A DNA stretch of 64,000 nt from Gemmata massiliana (GTDB lineage: Bacteria; Planctomycetota; Planctomycetia; Gemmatales; Gemmataceae), in NCBI RefSeq assembly GCF_901538265.1, contig NZ_LR593886.1:248001-312000 (forward strand), read 5' to 3'. The first letter of the stretch is position 1. Each line of letters starts with the position of its first letter. The position numbers were made by a program, and so were the translations under genes. This document shows positions 16,391 to 26,203 of the stretch, in pieces. The notes under the pieces were generated by a model. It had not been told where the DNA came from. It saw nothing but the letters and a program-made list of their open reading frames with translations, and searched no databases.

Positions 16391-17755
16391 ATGCGCTGGT
16401 CCGTTGTCCGTTTGATCGCCGCCCGCGAGGTCCGCGACCAGTTGCGCGACCGCCGCACGCTGTTCCTCATCCTCGGGCTGCCTGTCCTCATGTACCCGCT
16501 GTTCGTGGGCGTGGGGATTCTGTTCGTCACCGCGCTGAAAGAGAAGAAACTCGTGGTGGGGCTGGTCGGAGTCGAGCACCTCCCGCGCGCGGAAGCGGAC
16601 CTGGCGCCGGTCCTCGGCGGTCCGGGCGGCGCCGCGCAGCGATTGCGGGCGTACCCGTCGCTCCTCGGACCCGACGGGCAGTTCGCACCCGCGTATGCGA
16701 CGACCGCACTCGATTCGGCCCCGCTGAGAGCCCAACCGCTCGACGCCGCGACCGACGAGGAACTCACGGCCCACCTCGCCTCGCGCCGGGTGGACGCGAT
16801 CGTCGTCATCGACCCCGGCACCGCGACGAAACTGGACCGCGACGAGCGCCCCACGGTGCGCGTGCTCGGGCGCGACGGCGAGGAGAACTCGAAGCTCGCC
16901 GTGCAGCGCATCACGTCGGTACTCCAGAAGTGGGCGGACGACGTGAAGGGAGCCCGGTTCGCGCGCCGCGGATTGCCCCCGAACTTCGACAAGCCGATCG
17001 AGATTCGCGACCCGCAATCGGAGAAGACGAGCGAGAAGAAGATCGCCGACGACCTGCGCGACATGCTGGTGAAGGTGATCCCGTTCCTGCTGGTGATGTG
17101 GATGCTTACCGGGGCCATTTACCCGGCCATCGACATGACTGCGGGTGAAAAAGAGCGCGGGACGATGGAGACGCTGCTCATCAGCCCGGCGGAGCGCACC
17201 GAGATCGTGGCCGGGAAGTTCCTCGCGACAACCTGCTTCTCGTTCGGCACCGCGATGTGGAACGTGACGCTCATGCTCGTCGCGGTGGCGGTCGCGCCGC
17301 TGCTAGCTCCGGGGCTGTTCGGGCACGGGTTGATCTCGATCGCGGGGTTGGCCGCGTGCATCCTGGCGGCGGTCCCGCTGGCAATGTTATTTGCGGCCCT
17401 GGCGCTCTCATTGGGCATCTTCGCCCGCAGTACGAAGGAGGGGAACTACTACATGGTTCCGTTGTTCTTCGTGGTGCTCCCGTTGGCGTACTGGAGCATG
17501 ACTCCGGGCATTGAGCTGGACGGGTTCACGCGCTGGGTGCCGATGGCGAACGCGCTACTGTTCCAGCAGCGACTGATGTCGGTGCGACCGGACGCCTTCC
17601 CGTGGCAGCACGCCCCGGCGGTGTTCGGCTCACTGAGCCTGTGCGTCGCGCTGGCGCTGTTCGCCGCGGTGCGGCAGTTCCACCGCGAGGGCGTGCTGTT
17701 CCGTGAGAGCGAAGCCGGCGGCAAGGGCGGCTGGTCGCTCTTCGGGAAGAAGTGA
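16391..17755 (+). CDS. ABC-2 type transporter permease (NatB-like)
   Basis: A 454-residue membrane protein. One N-terminal helix (LFLILGLPVLMYPLFVGVGI) is followed by a large extracytoplasmic domain (about 45-235). Five to six C-terminal helices follow, including the region around MTAGEKERGTMETLLISP, the typical amphipathic element of ABC-2/NatB permeases. It should form the membrane channel with a separate ATPase, but no ATPase gene adjoins it in this window. I chose ATG 16391 because upstream in-frame codons lack a membrane-protein start. Substrate is unknown; sodium or drug export is known for NatAB. Confidence 0.82.
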   Translation: MRWSVVRLIAAREVRDQLRDRRTLFLILGLPVLMYPLFVGVGILFVTALKEKKLVVGLVGVEHLPRAEADLAPVLGGPGGAAQRLRAYPSLLGPDGQFAPAYATTALDSAPLRAQPLDAATDEELTAHLASRRVDAIVVIDPGTATKLDRDERPTVRVLGRDGEENSKLAVQRITSVLQKWADDVKGARFARRGLPPNFDKPIEIRDPQSEKTSEKKIADDLRDMLVKVIPFLLVMWMLTGAIYPAIDMTAGEKERGTMETLLISPAERTEIVAGKFLATTCFSFGTAMWNVTLMLVAVAVAPLLAPGLFGHGLISIAGLAACILAAVPLAMLFAALALSLGIFARSTKEGNYYMVPLFFVVLPLAYWSMTPGIELDGFTRWVPMANALLFQQRLMSVRPDAFPWQHAPAVFGSLSLCVALALFAAVRQFHREGVLFRESEAGGKGGWSLFGKK

Positions 17756-17852
17756 GGACGTCGGGCTCGTGTTGAATTGTTGTGGCTGTGCTACGAGCCG
17801 CGACCGCGAGGGAGCGGGTGTAGTGACACGCTTTATGTGAGAAGAGGGAAGA

Positions 17853-17884
17853 GCCGCGGATAACGCCGATAACGCGGATCAGAC
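17853..17884. repeat. Dispersed GATAACGC-type repeat, copy 1
   Basis: A 32-nt unit built on CGGATAACGCCGATAACGCG and ending GGATCAGAC. The reverse complement of 53049-53081 matches it at most positions, so both are copies of one repeat family. Confidence 0.6.
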
Positions 17885-17938
17885 AAAGAAATGTCTTGCA
17901 GTCCCGTAGGGCTGCTGGTGGTGTAGATGGAAATACGA

Positions 17939-17988
17939 CACAAGCCGTGGGGCCGGAACTTTTGTGAGTTCTGGCCCCACGGCTTGTG
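17939..17988. terminator. Bidirectional hairpin between convergent genes
   Basis: A 22-bp stem (17939-17960 and 17967-17988, one G-T pair) with a 6-nt loop lies between the ABC permease gene and the convergent 1668-residue gene. The position and strength fit a shared terminator for both strands. Confidence 0.7.
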
Positions 17989-18005
17989 CGTTACTACTAC
18001 TTGGC

Positions 18006-21000
18006 TTACGGTCGAGCGCGATCGAGGGCGTTGCGGCCCGGCCCCTGGATCGGTGCGAGTGCCGCACTTAGCGTGCGGTTCGGGAGCAACGACGCCCGCT
18101 CGCGTTCCGCGCCTTGGGCGAAGTCCTTCTTCGCTTGCTCGTCCTCACCCAGCGCCCAGCGGGTTGCACCCAGGAAGTACCACGTGACCGGGTCGGTCGG
18201 GTCGTTCTTCGTGGCGTCGAGCAGCGACTTTACCGCGGCATCGTAGCGCCCCGATTTGTACGCCGCGATGCCAGCGTCCAGTGCCACCGCAGCCGCTCTC
18301 GGATCAGTGGTGCGGTCCGCGACCGGCTGGCGGTAAAGCGCGACCGGGTCGGCCACCGCTGCCAGTCCCTGATCCGCAGCGCGCGTCCAGGGTTTGCCTG
18401 CCGCGATCTTGTAGGCCGGGCTGCGCCGGGCGGCCTCGAACATCGCCTTCGCGTTCGCCAGATCGCCCTTAATCAAGTACGCCATCCCCGCCACGGTGCG
18501 GGCCTTCGCCGCGTCCTCGGATTCGGGAACCGACCCCGTAATCGCTTTTTCGGCCGCGGACAGCGCCGGCTCGCTGTCGGCCGGGCGCCGGAGTTCGGTC
18601 AACACGGGCAGCCAGATGTCCATCACCTGACCCGGCGTAATCGAGTTAACCAATTGCTTCTGGAACTCGACCTCGCGCTGCACGAATTTCTTCTTCTCGG
18701 CTTCGGTCCGGGCCTGTTCTTCCTTCAGCGCGAGCGCGTGAGCCTCGTTCAACTTGGTGACCGCTGCGGCGTGCTCGTCGGTCAGCTTCTTCGCGTCGGC
18801 CGCGAACTTGTCAGTGAGCTTCTTGAGTTCCTCCGCGCTGCCGTCCTTCAGCTTCTTCGTTTCGGCCGTGTAGTCGTCGGCCAGCTTCTTGAGCGCTGCC
18901 GAGTGGTCGTCCTTGAGCTTCTTGGTATCGGTGTCGTACTTGTCGGTGAGTCGCTTCGTTTCCGCTTCGAGTTTGGCAGTCACGCCTTTCGTCGCGGCTT
19001 CGGCCTTGCCGAGCCGTTCGGCGATGTCGAGCAACTGACCGGTAGACAACCCGCCTCCGCCGATGGCGACCATCGAATTGGGAACGAGTGCCTTCAGGTC
19101 CGGCCCGGTCACACGCGACGCGACGGACTTCGTCGCCGCGAGCACGTCCGCCGGTCCCCACTTGTCCGGGATCGGCGCCACCGGCTTCAGCGCCTCCACC
19201 AGCGAGGCGAGCACGTCTTTCTGGTCCTTGACGTCTTTCTCCGCCGTTTTCAGGTCCGCCATCGCCGTTTCGAGCTTCTTCTCGGCGGCCTTCAGATCGG
19301 TGGCGGCCGTTTTCAGTTTCTCTTCCGCCTCGGTCTTACCCTTCTCGGCGGTCTTCGCTTCCTTGTCGAGCTTCGCGACTTCGGCCGTGAGCGCCGTCAC
19401 CATATCGCGCGCCGCGGTCACGTCCTTCTCGGCGCCTAGGAGCTTCTCGATCGCCTTCGCGAGTCCGTCCTTCTTGATGGTCGCGGCCAGCGCGGGGGTC
19501 CCGTAAATGGACCCGCGCAGCTCCCAGTACGCTTTCAGTTCGTCGCAGGAGCGGGTGAAGATCTGTTCGAGCGGGTCGGAGAGCGGGTTCAGCCCGCGCC
19601 CGGCGCTCGCCTTCGCCCGCGCCGCGTGTGCGACCTTCGCCTTCGTGATCTGGTCGACGGCTTCCGTGTACTTACCACCGGCCGCGAGGTTCACGGCCTT
19701 CCAGTAGAACACGCCCGGCTCGGGGGCTTCGCTCTGCGGGGCGTCCTGGAGCAGCAGTGTGGACGCGAACAGGATGCGCTCCGCGTCGGCCGGATCGAGC
19801 CGCCAAGACGTGCCTGCGGGACTCGGGGCTTCGAGCGCGTTGAGCTTATCGAGGAGCGCCTCGAAAGTGGCCTTGTACGCGGGGTACTTGGCCATCGCGT
19901 CGGTGTACACTTTGCGCGCGGTCTTGGTGTCCCCCACGACCTCGTGCGAAACCCCGAGCGCGACGGCAGCCTTCACCGCGCGCTTCACGCCGCCCGGCTC
20001 CGTGAGTGCCGGCACGTCGGCAAGCACAGCTTCGAGTTCGTCGCGTGCGACCTTCAGGTCCGCGTCGTTGGCCGGAACGGTTGTCCCGTCCTTGAGAGCC
20101 TGTACCCGCGCGAAGACCCGAATAGGGCCGGAATTGGCCTTATCGACCGTGCTGGTCGGCGGGCTGTTTTTAAAGTGCTCGAGCGCCGTCGCGGTGTCCC
20201 CGGCCGCGAACGCGGCTTGCGGGTCCACGGGCGCCGCGGCGGGCGGGAACCCGGCGGGCGGTCCACCAGGGCCACCGGGACCGAACGGCCCACTAGGTCC
20301 GCCCGGCCCACCGGGCGGTCCCGGTAGCGGCCCACCGGGAGGCCCGCTGGGGATGAACTGTGCTTTCTTCTCGTTCGGGATCACGCCGCCGAAGTAGACC
20401 CCGGCCCACGCGCCACCGGCCGCCAGCGCGCCGATGAGCAGTCCCGCGGCCATACCGCTTCCGCCCTTTTTCGCGGGTTTGGCCTTCTTTTCGGGCGCCA
20501 CGGGGCTGATTCCCGAACCCGTACCCGCGTCGCTATCCTTGTTGGGTTTGGTCTTGCTCGCCGGTGGAGCGACCGCGGCCTTTCGGTCCTTGTCTTTCCC
20601 TTTTTCCTTCGTTCCGGGCTTGGCTTTCACCGGTTCCGAAACGGCGGAGCCTTCAGCGGACCCGGAGAGCCAGTCCACGCTGACGACCGGTTCGCGGGTC
20701 GGGGCGGTTTGGGACGGGTCGATTGCTCCGGTGTTCCGCGTTGGCATCTCGGCTGAATCGTCCGGCAACTCGCCGCGCAGAATCGAGGACAGCGAGACCC
20801 CGTCACGCGCGGCGCGTGTCGCGTCTTCGCCCCCAGCGAGGGCCGCGTCGCCCCAATCGACGGAGCCGTCCGACGATTCCGTGTCCGGCAACTGGAAGTT
20901 CGCGGAACTCCGTTTCGCGTCCGGTTCGGTCGCTTTGGGGCGCACGACCGTCGCGTCCAGCTCGGGTTCGTCCGTGAATTCTGCTACGTCGTCGTACTCG

Positions 21001-23012
21001 TTCGCGGGGGCCGGAGTGGGCTTCGCGCCCGCGGAATCGTGTACGTTACCCGAATCAGCGAACGGAGACTTCAACCCGGAGAAGATGCTCGACGGGGCCG
21101 ACGAGAGCGACGGCGGGCCGTCGTCGTCTGCCTGACTCGACGCGACCAGATCTTCCAGGTCGAATTCCGGCGCGGTGTGGTCCTGGTCGAGCAGGTTCGA
21201 TCCGCTCTGGTCGCGCCAATCTTCGGCACCCTCCGCGTCATCGAACAACCCGGCGGGGACCGGTTCGTCCGAGACCGTCAGATCGAAGCCGTCGGCTGGC
21301 CCGCCGCGGAGGGTTCGGTCCATACCGGGCGCTTCCACGCGCACCGACGACTCGTCCTGCGGCCCGGGCGGGACTTCGGCGTGGTCAGCGAGAATACTGG
21401 ACGCATCAGCGTCGTGGGCCAGGTTCGCGCCGTAGTCGGTGGCGTCCGCGTGCGGGTCGCCGGGCAGGTCGGGCGTGTGCGCGAGCGTCGCGGAATCGAA
21501 AAACGGGTTATCCAGTGCTGGCGCGGGCATGTCGTGAATGGATTCGGCGTCCACCCGTTCCGAATTCAGAACCTCGGTTCCGCCGTCCTCCAGTTCCGCG
21601 GCCACCAGCAAATCACCCGCATCACCGTCCTGCATGGTGCTGTCGTCTGCCGGCGGATCGAATGTGAGCGCGATGTCGGAGGGCTGTCCGGCCCCGGCTG
21701 TCGGCTCGGGGTCGAGTTCGATTTCCGCGTCTGCTGCCTCGGCCGTGGGTACGGGCGCGCCTGCGAAAATATTCGAGCCTTCGACCGCATCGGCGCTTGG
21801 GACGTCTTCGTTCACACCCGAGTCGAGCCACCCGGACGCGGGCTTGACCGGCTGAACCGGTTCCGCGTCTCCCAGTGCCACCTTCGAGTCGGCCGCGGGG
21901 GACGGCACGTCCGGTTCCGCGGGCACGATGACCTTTCCATCGGGGCCGATGTCGACGAACGACCGGGAACCGGAAACGTTGATGAAGTCGAAGGACGCAT
22001 CAATGGGGCGCGCGATCGGCTTCGGCGGCAGTGCGGAGTGCGTGTTGGAGTCGTTGGCGTCCGGCCCCGGGATCGGCGGCAAATCGCTGACCGATTCCAC
22101 CCCTTCTGGGAGCTGGAACTCGAACGACGAGCCGCCGCGCTGGTGCGCGGGGGGCACGATCGATGGGAGCGACGGAGTCGAACCCGACGACCCGTGGCCG
22201 GTCGGGAACAGGTTCTTTACGTCCGGTACGCTGCCCGACGAGCCACTCGGTTCCGCATCGGGGGCCGCGACCGGCAGCTGGACCGAACCGAGGGAGAACG
22301 ACGACGGATCTTTGGTCGGGGCGAGGTCGCCGAGCGCGACGACCGAATCCTCGCTCTTTCCGCCGTGCGCTGGGGGCACGCGATCCAACCCAGAGATGTC
22401 GGCCGGGTCCGCACCGGCCAGCGGTAATTCGTCCAGTCCGAAGATGTCCGGGTCCGAGCCAAGTGGCACGTACCCGCCGCCACCGAGCGCGGCCGACGAA
22501 TCCAGGTCCGCGATCGGGATCTCCATCGAATCGCTGCCCGGGGGAACCGGGAGCGGTCCACCGCTCGCACCTTTGAAATCAACTCCGGCTTCCTCGAGAT
22601 CGATTTCGACGCTGCTCGGCGGGTGAACCGAAATATTGGGGATCGCGCCGGGCGCGAGATCTGTCGCCTGGCTCGGGAGCAGGAACGTGCCGTCGGCCGA
22701 ATCCGATTTGGGTGCGTTGGCCGCCGGCGGTTCTAGACCGAAATCACCGAACGACCCGCGGCTACCGAACGGGCTTTTGGCGCCCGGTACGCCTTCTGGT
22801 ATCGGCGGCAGTGCGAAGTCCGTTCCGCTGGCGTTGGCGTCCGGTTCCGGGATCGGCAGCAGTTCACTGCCCTCGTCTGGTAACTGGAACTCGAACGATG
22901 ACCCACCGCTCCGGTACCCGCCCTCCGTGGGCGCATCGGACTGAGGATTTTTCGCGTTCGGGTCGGATTGATCGGGGGGCAATGGTTGGTTCGGATCGTT
23001 GGGGTTCGACAT
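18006..23012 (-). CDS. Giant membrane protein: acidic disordered N-part, TM helix, coiled coil, TPR
   Basis: A 1668-residue protein of unknown function. Residues 1 to about 800 are acidic and Ser/Pro/Asp-rich low complexity with recurring short blocks (GGSSFEFQLPDEG near 37 and GGSSFEFQLPEGV near 292, also LPPIP). A Lys/Ala/Pro-rich stretch leads to one membrane helix (about 853-876, MAAGLLIGALAAGGAWAG). A Gly/Pro-rich linker (about 883-925) follows. The distal half has TPR-like helices, a long Lys/Ala/Glu/Asp coiled coil (about 1190-1460, with repeated KKLKDDH/KKLTDEH blocks) and C-terminal TPR-like repeats. No catalytic motif is seen. It could be an envelope scaffold; that is inference. Confidence 0.8.
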   Translation of the reverse strand: MSNPNDPNQPLPPDQSDPNAKNPQSDAPTEGGYRSGGSSFEFQLPDEGSELLPIPEPDANASGTDFALPPIPEGVPGAKSPFGSRGSFGDFGLEPPAANAPKSDSADGTFLLPSQATDLAPGAIPNISVHPPSSVEIDLEEAGVDFKGASGGPLPVPPGSDSMEIPIADLDSSAALGGGGYVPLGSDPDIFGLDELPLAGADPADISGLDRVPPAHGGKSEDSVVALGDLAPTKDPSSFSLGSVQLPVAAPDAEPSGSSGSVPDVKNLFPTGHGSSGSTPSLPSIVPPAHQRGGSSFEFQLPEGVESVSDLPPIPGPDANDSNTHSALPPKPIARPIDASFDFINVSGSRSFVDIGPDGKVIVPAEPDVPSPAADSKVALGDAEPVQPVKPASGWLDSGVNEDVPSADAVEGSNIFAGAPVPTAEAADAEIELDPEPTAGAGQPSDIALTFDPPADDSTMQDGDAGDLLVAAELEDGGTEVLNSERVDAESIHDMPAPALDNPFFDSATLAHTPDLPGDPHADATDYGANLAHDADASSILADHAEVPPGPQDESSVRVEAPGMDRTLRGGPADGFDLTVSDEPVPAGLFDDAEGAEDWRDQSGSNLLDQDHTAPEFDLEDLVASSQADDDGPPSLSSAPSSIFSGLKSPFADSGNVHDSAGAKPTPAPANEYDDVAEFTDEPELDATVVRPKATEPDAKRSSANFQLPDTESSDGSVDWGDAALAGGEDATRAARDGVSLSSILRGELPDDSAEMPTRNTGAIDPSQTAPTREPVVSVDWLSGSAEGSAVSEPVKAKPGTKEKGKDKDRKAAVAPPASKTKPNKDSDAGTGSGISPVAPEKKAKPAKKGGSGMAAGLLIGALAAGGAWAGVYFGGVIPNEKKAQFIPSGPPGGPLPGPPGGPGGPSGPFGPGGPGGPPAGFPPAAAPVDPQAAFAAGDTATALEHFKNSPPTSTVDKANSGPIRVFARVQALKDGTTVPANDADLKVARDELEAVLADVPALTEPGGVKRAVKAAVALGVSHEVVGDTKTARKVYTDAMAKYPAYKATFEALLDKLNALEAPSPAGTSWRLDPADAERILFASTLLLQDAPQSEAPEPGVFYWKAVNLAAGGKYTEAVDQITKAKVAHAARAKASAGRGLNPLSDPLEQIFTRSCDELKAYWELRGSIYGTPALAATIKKDGLAKAIEKLLGAEKDVTAARDMVTALTAEVAKLDKEAKTAEKGKTEAEEKLKTAATDLKAAEKKLETAMADLKTAEKDVKDQKDVLASLVEALKPVAPIPDKWGPADVLAATKSVASRVTGPDLKALVPNSMVAIGGGGLSTGQLLDIAERLGKAEAATKGVTAKLEAETKRLTDKYDTDTKKLKDDHSAALKKLADDYTAETKKLKDGSAEELKKLTDKFAADAKKLTDEHAAAVTKLNEAHALALKEEQARTEAEKKKFVQREVEFQKQLVNSITPGQVMDIWLPVLTELRRPADSEPALSAAEKAITGSVPESEDAAKARTVAGMAYLIKGDLANAKAMFEAARRSPAYKIAAGKPWTRAADQGLAAVADPVALYRQPVADRTTDPRAAAVALDAGIAAYKSGRYDAAVKSLLDATKNDPTDPVTWYFLGATRWALGEDEQAKKDFAQGAERERASLLPNRTLSAALAPIQGPGRNALDRARP

Positions 23013-23342
23013 GGAGCTGCTCCGTGCGTGCAGAGTCCGCGGGCCGCGAGCGCGTATCGTGAGATGTTAACTCTTGACGGGGCGAACCGCTCCGGGACGG
23101 GCAGATTTTTCGTCGCTTTTCCGGCGCAGACGGCCGAATCGTCGGAACCCGTGACACTTGCCCGCGTACCCGGCCCTGCCATCGTACCCGATATTTGCCC
23201 AATCCGGTAATTCGATCCGTTCGGCAAAATCGGCTCAACGGTCAAAAGTCGCGCGGTCGAAAGTCGTAAAGTCGGAACCCTGGTTGGGTCTTCGACTTTA
23301 CGACTTTCGACCGCGCGACTTTTGACCGTATCGCGAAGCGAA
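23013..23342. other. Intergenic region with long hairpin
   Basis: This 330-nt gap between two minus-strand genes should carry the promoter of the 1668-residue protein gene near its high-coordinate side. The low-coordinate side begins after that gene start. The one clear structure is the 37-bp perfect hairpin at 23238-23329. No further gene is supported. Confidence 0.6.
23238..23329. repeat. Perfect 37-bp inverted repeat with internal AAGTCG units
   Basis: Arms 23238-23274 and 23293-23329 are exact reverse complements around an 18-nt loop. Each arm is built from variants of the unit (G)TCGAAAGTCG / AAAAGTCGCG / TAAAGTCG. It lies 13 nt after the stop of the HEAT-repeat lipoprotein gene on the minus strand and could end that transcript. 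Confidence 0.85.
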
Positions 23343-24302
23343 TTACTTCTTCCAGAAGACCGCGTTCTGAATGGCGCTTTCGAGCTTGGTCGGTTCGGGC
23401 GCGATGACGACACCGGCCTGTACGACCTCGTCCCACTTTGTGGGATCGGGCGGGAGTTGCTTACCGGTCAGTTTCATCAGGCCTGCGTGCGACTGCCGGG
23501 CCAGAATCACGTCTTTTCCGGATTCCTGCTTGAGTACCTGTGCGAGCGCCACGACCGAGTCCGGTTGGCGACAGTTGCTCAGCCCGCGCACCGCGGCCTG
23601 GCGCACCTCCGGGTCGTCGCTGCCGGGCGCAGCGGTGTCCGCACCGGCCGTACCCGCAACAGTCGCAAGGAACCGCGCTGCTTCGGGTTTGTGTGTGCGG
23701 CCGACCGACTCCAGGCACCGGCACCGCAGCGCCGACACCGTGTCCGGGGCGTACCCCGCCGGCCCCTTGAGCGGCATGCCCGGGTCGATTCCCGTGCGCG
23801 TCGGGGCGCGACTTGCGCTTGTGCCTCCAACGGGAATGACGGCCGACGGGTCCGGCCCCTTCGGCGCTGCGCGTTCCGCTTCCGTTAGTCCGTCGGCGGT
23901 TTGGTACGCCGTCATCAGGATCGCGGCAACGCGGTCGTCCTCGAACCGGCCGAGTGCTTCAATGGCTGCGAACCGGAGCACCGGGCTGGAATCGGCCGTG
24001 GCCGCTTGTTTGAGGGTGTCGAGGATCTGGTCCTGGTCTTCTTGCGTGCCGTTATTGCGGGCCGGCTCTTTGAGGCGGTGCATGGCCTTGGCCCGCTCGT
24101 CGCCGGAGCGCGGCGGGTCGGCCCGGAGTACCACCAGTGGGTCTTCCGGCGAAATCACCTTGCCAACGGTCTTGAATGGCGCGTCGCGGAACTTTCGACT
24201 GGTGATTGCGTCCCACATATTGGCGCACCCGGTCGGCAGTAGGGCTGCGGAGGCCGCGACGGCGATCGTCAGTGCCCGGTACACGTTTCCCCCGGCCCGC
24301 AA
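23343..24302 (-). CDS. HEAT-repeat lipoprotein
   Basis: A 319-residue predicted lipoprotein. The signal sequence ends in the lipobox LLPTGC at residues 21-26. Two groups of HEAT-like helical repeats follow, recognisable by SSPVLRFAAIEALGRFEDDRV (residues split by gaps) and by DPEVRQAAVRGLSNCRQPD. Between them lies a Pro/Gly/Ser-rich linker. HEAT arrays bind other proteins; no enzyme motif is seen. It probably sits at the outer or cytoplasmic membrane. It is divergent from the kinase gene at 24630 and behind the 1668-residue gene on the same strand; a functional link is not shown. Confidence 0.82.
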   Translation of the reverse strand: MRAGGNVYRALTIAVAASAALLPTGCANMWDAITSRKFRDAPFKTVGKVISPEDPLVVLRADPPRSGDERAKAMHRLKEPARNNGTQEDQDQILDTLKQAATADSSPVLRFAAIEALGRFEDDRVAAILMTAYQTADGLTEAERAAPKGPDPSAVIPVGGTSASRAPTRTGIDPGMPLKGPAGYAPDTVSALRCRCLESVGRTHKPEAARFLATVAGTAGADTAAPGSDDPEVRQAAVRGLSNCRQPDSVVALAQVLKQESGKDVILARQSHAGLMKLTGKQLPPDPTKWDEVVQAGVVIAPEPTKLESAIQNAVFWKK

Positions 24303-24629
24303 CGGGCGGCTCTTTAGTCACGAATGAGTCGCGGGGAATATCGACGATCCGGGAGCTGGTCAACTGCAAGCCGCAACGCGGAATTCACGATCCGGATCGG
24401 AGCGGGATGGCAACAGTAGAAATGCGAAGCCGAAGACCAGAATGAGACCGCCCGACGGGGGCCAGCAGCGACCCGCGTCGTTTGATTCTCGGTCGGTTTG
24501 TACGCTGTTTGGCCCGCTCTTTGCTCTCAACGTAGTTTTCTCATGGTTGCGTGGTCGGTGAGCGAGTGGTAAGGTATTCACATTCGGTGATCGCCTTCGA
24601 TCCCTTCATCTAAATTGTCGCTGGCGGGT
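24303..24629. other. Divergent intergenic region
   Basis: The 327-nt spacer between the divergent HEAT-lipoprotein and kinase genes must hold promoters for both. I see no clear consensus boxes or palindromes. A GTG-initiated minus-strand frame with a short hydrophobic stretch exists here, but I could not support it as a gene. Confidence 0.5.
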
Positions 24630-26117
24630 ATGGCTGTTAACCTCGATGCCTCTGGAATCGGCCAACTGGCCCTCCGTCTCGGCCTGGTTGGTCCCGATCA
24701 CGTGCGAGACGGGCTCGACGAACTGGGCGACAAAAAGGCTCCGGCCACCGACATGGTGCGGTTGCTGGAGCGCAAGCGCCACCTCACGCCCTGGCAGGGC
24801 AACAAGCTGCTCAAGGGCGACCTCGACGGCTACTTCCTCGGCGGGTACCGGCTCCTGTACAAGATCGCGTCTGGGAGCTTCGGGCGCGTCTACCGTGGGG
24901 ACGACCAGCGCAGCGGGCAGGTCGTCGCGGTGAAGGTGCTGCGCAACAAGTGGACGATCGACAAACAAAAGGTCGAACTGTTCCAGCGGGAAGGGAAGCT
25001 GGGGCTGACCATTCGGCACCCGAACATCGTGTCCGTCCTCGCGGTGAACCAGGACTCGAAGACCGGCCAGCACTTCATCGTGATGGAGTTCGTCGAGGGT
25101 GGGAACCTGCGCGACCTGCTCCAGGCGCGGAAGAAGCTCACCCCGGACGAAGCGCTCCGCATCATGGACGAGTGCGCGCAGGGGTTGGCCTACTCCCACG
25201 CACGCGGTCTTACCCACCGCGACATCAAGCCGACGAACATCCTGATCGCGGTCTCCACCGGGCAGGCGAAGCTCGTAGACTTCGGGCTGGCCGAGATCAG
25301 CCAGGGCTCGTCCGTCCACCTCCAGCGCCAGGACGACCGCGACGACGACGTGGCCGTGGACCGCACGGTTGATTACGCCGGTCTCGAAAAGGCAACCAAC
25401 CAGAAACCCGGCGACGTGCGGAGCGATATTTACTTTCTCGGGTCGGTCCTCTACGAGTGCCTTACCGGGCACCCGATCATGCCGGTCACGAAGGACCGAC
25501 AGGCGCGGATGCAGGCGCGACGCTACATGGACGTGGAGGACACGTTGCGCCAGCACGGTCCCGGATTGGGCATCACGCCGCCGCTCATGCGCTTGCTCGG
25601 CAAGATGGTGGCGTTCGAGCCGGCCCAGCGATTTCAGACCCCGACCCAACTGGTCGAAGCGCTTCAGGCGTGCCGCGCGGAACTGGCGACCGGAGCTGCA
25701 CAGCCCCGGGGACCGGTCGGGCCGAAGACGCTGTTCGTGGTCGAGCAGAACCAGAAGCTCCAGGACACGTTCCGCGACCGGTTCAAGGCCGAGGGGTACC
25801 GGGTCGTGCTCACGATCGACCCCGGGCAGGCCGTGCGCCGGTACCGCCAGCAGGCGTACCACGGGGTCATCATCGACGCGCGCACGGTGGGCCACGACGG
25901 GGTGACCGCGTTCAACGACGTGCTCCGGGCCGCCGACAGCGCGGGTATGGAGGTCGGCGCGATCTTGATCCTCGGGCAGGACCAGGCGAATTGGAAAGCT
26001 CAGGCCAGCACGAACGCGCACGGGGCGGTCCTGATCGACCCCGGGGTGTCCATGAAACAGTTGCTACGCACCCTGAACGAACTGACCGGGGGCGAGCAAT
26101 CGCCGGGCGAGGATTGA
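24630..26117 (+). CDS. PknB-type Ser/Thr protein kinase with C-terminal receiver-like domain
   Basis: A 495-residue soluble kinase. A short N-terminal helical region (1-70) precedes the kinase domain (about 75-350). The glycine loop is IASGSFGRVYRG, the ATP lysine is in VVAVKVL, the catalytic loop is THRDIKPTN and the metal site is LVDFGLAE. Residues about 370-485 look like a response-regulator receiver fold: beta-1 KTLFVVEQ, a possible acceptor Asp in GVIIDART and later ILILGQD. The acidic pair and conserved lysine of true receivers are missing, so it is probably a pseudo-receiver. No membrane segment is present. ATG 24630 was preferred to a TTG five codons upstream. Confidence 0.88.
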   Translation: MAVNLDASGIGQLALRLGLVGPDHVRDGLDELGDKKAPATDMVRLLERKRHLTPWQGNKLLKGDLDGYFLGGYRLLYKIASGSFGRVYRGDDQRSGQVVAVKVLRNKWTIDKQKVELFQREGKLGLTIRHPNIVSVLAVNQDSKTGQHFIVMEFVEGGNLRDLLQARKKLTPDEALRIMDECAQGLAYSHARGLTHRDIKPTNILIAVSTGQAKLVDFGLAEISQGSSVHLQRQDDRDDDVAVDRTVDYAGLEKATNQKPGDVRSDIYFLGSVLYECLTGHPIMPVTKDRQARMQARRYMDVEDTLRQHGPGLGITPPLMRLLGKMVAFEPAQRFQTPTQLVEALQACRAELATGAAQPRGPVGPKTLFVVEQNQKLQDTFRDRFKAEGYRVVLTIDPGQAVRRYRQQAYHGVIIDARTVGHDGVTAFNDVLRAADSAGMEVGAILILGQDQANWKAQASTNAHGAVLIDPGVSMKQLLRTLNELTGGEQSPGED

Positions 26118-26203
26118 TCTCCCCCTTTCCCCCGATACGCACGTTCGTACACTGACGGGGCGAAGGAATCCCCTCTTTTCCACGACGGAGCGGGTCTGCC
26201 CGC

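Noticed and set aside
24360-24581. 73-codon minus-strand frame with one hydrophobic stretch
   Set aside because: GTG start without ribosome site, in a divergent promoter region; not enough support.
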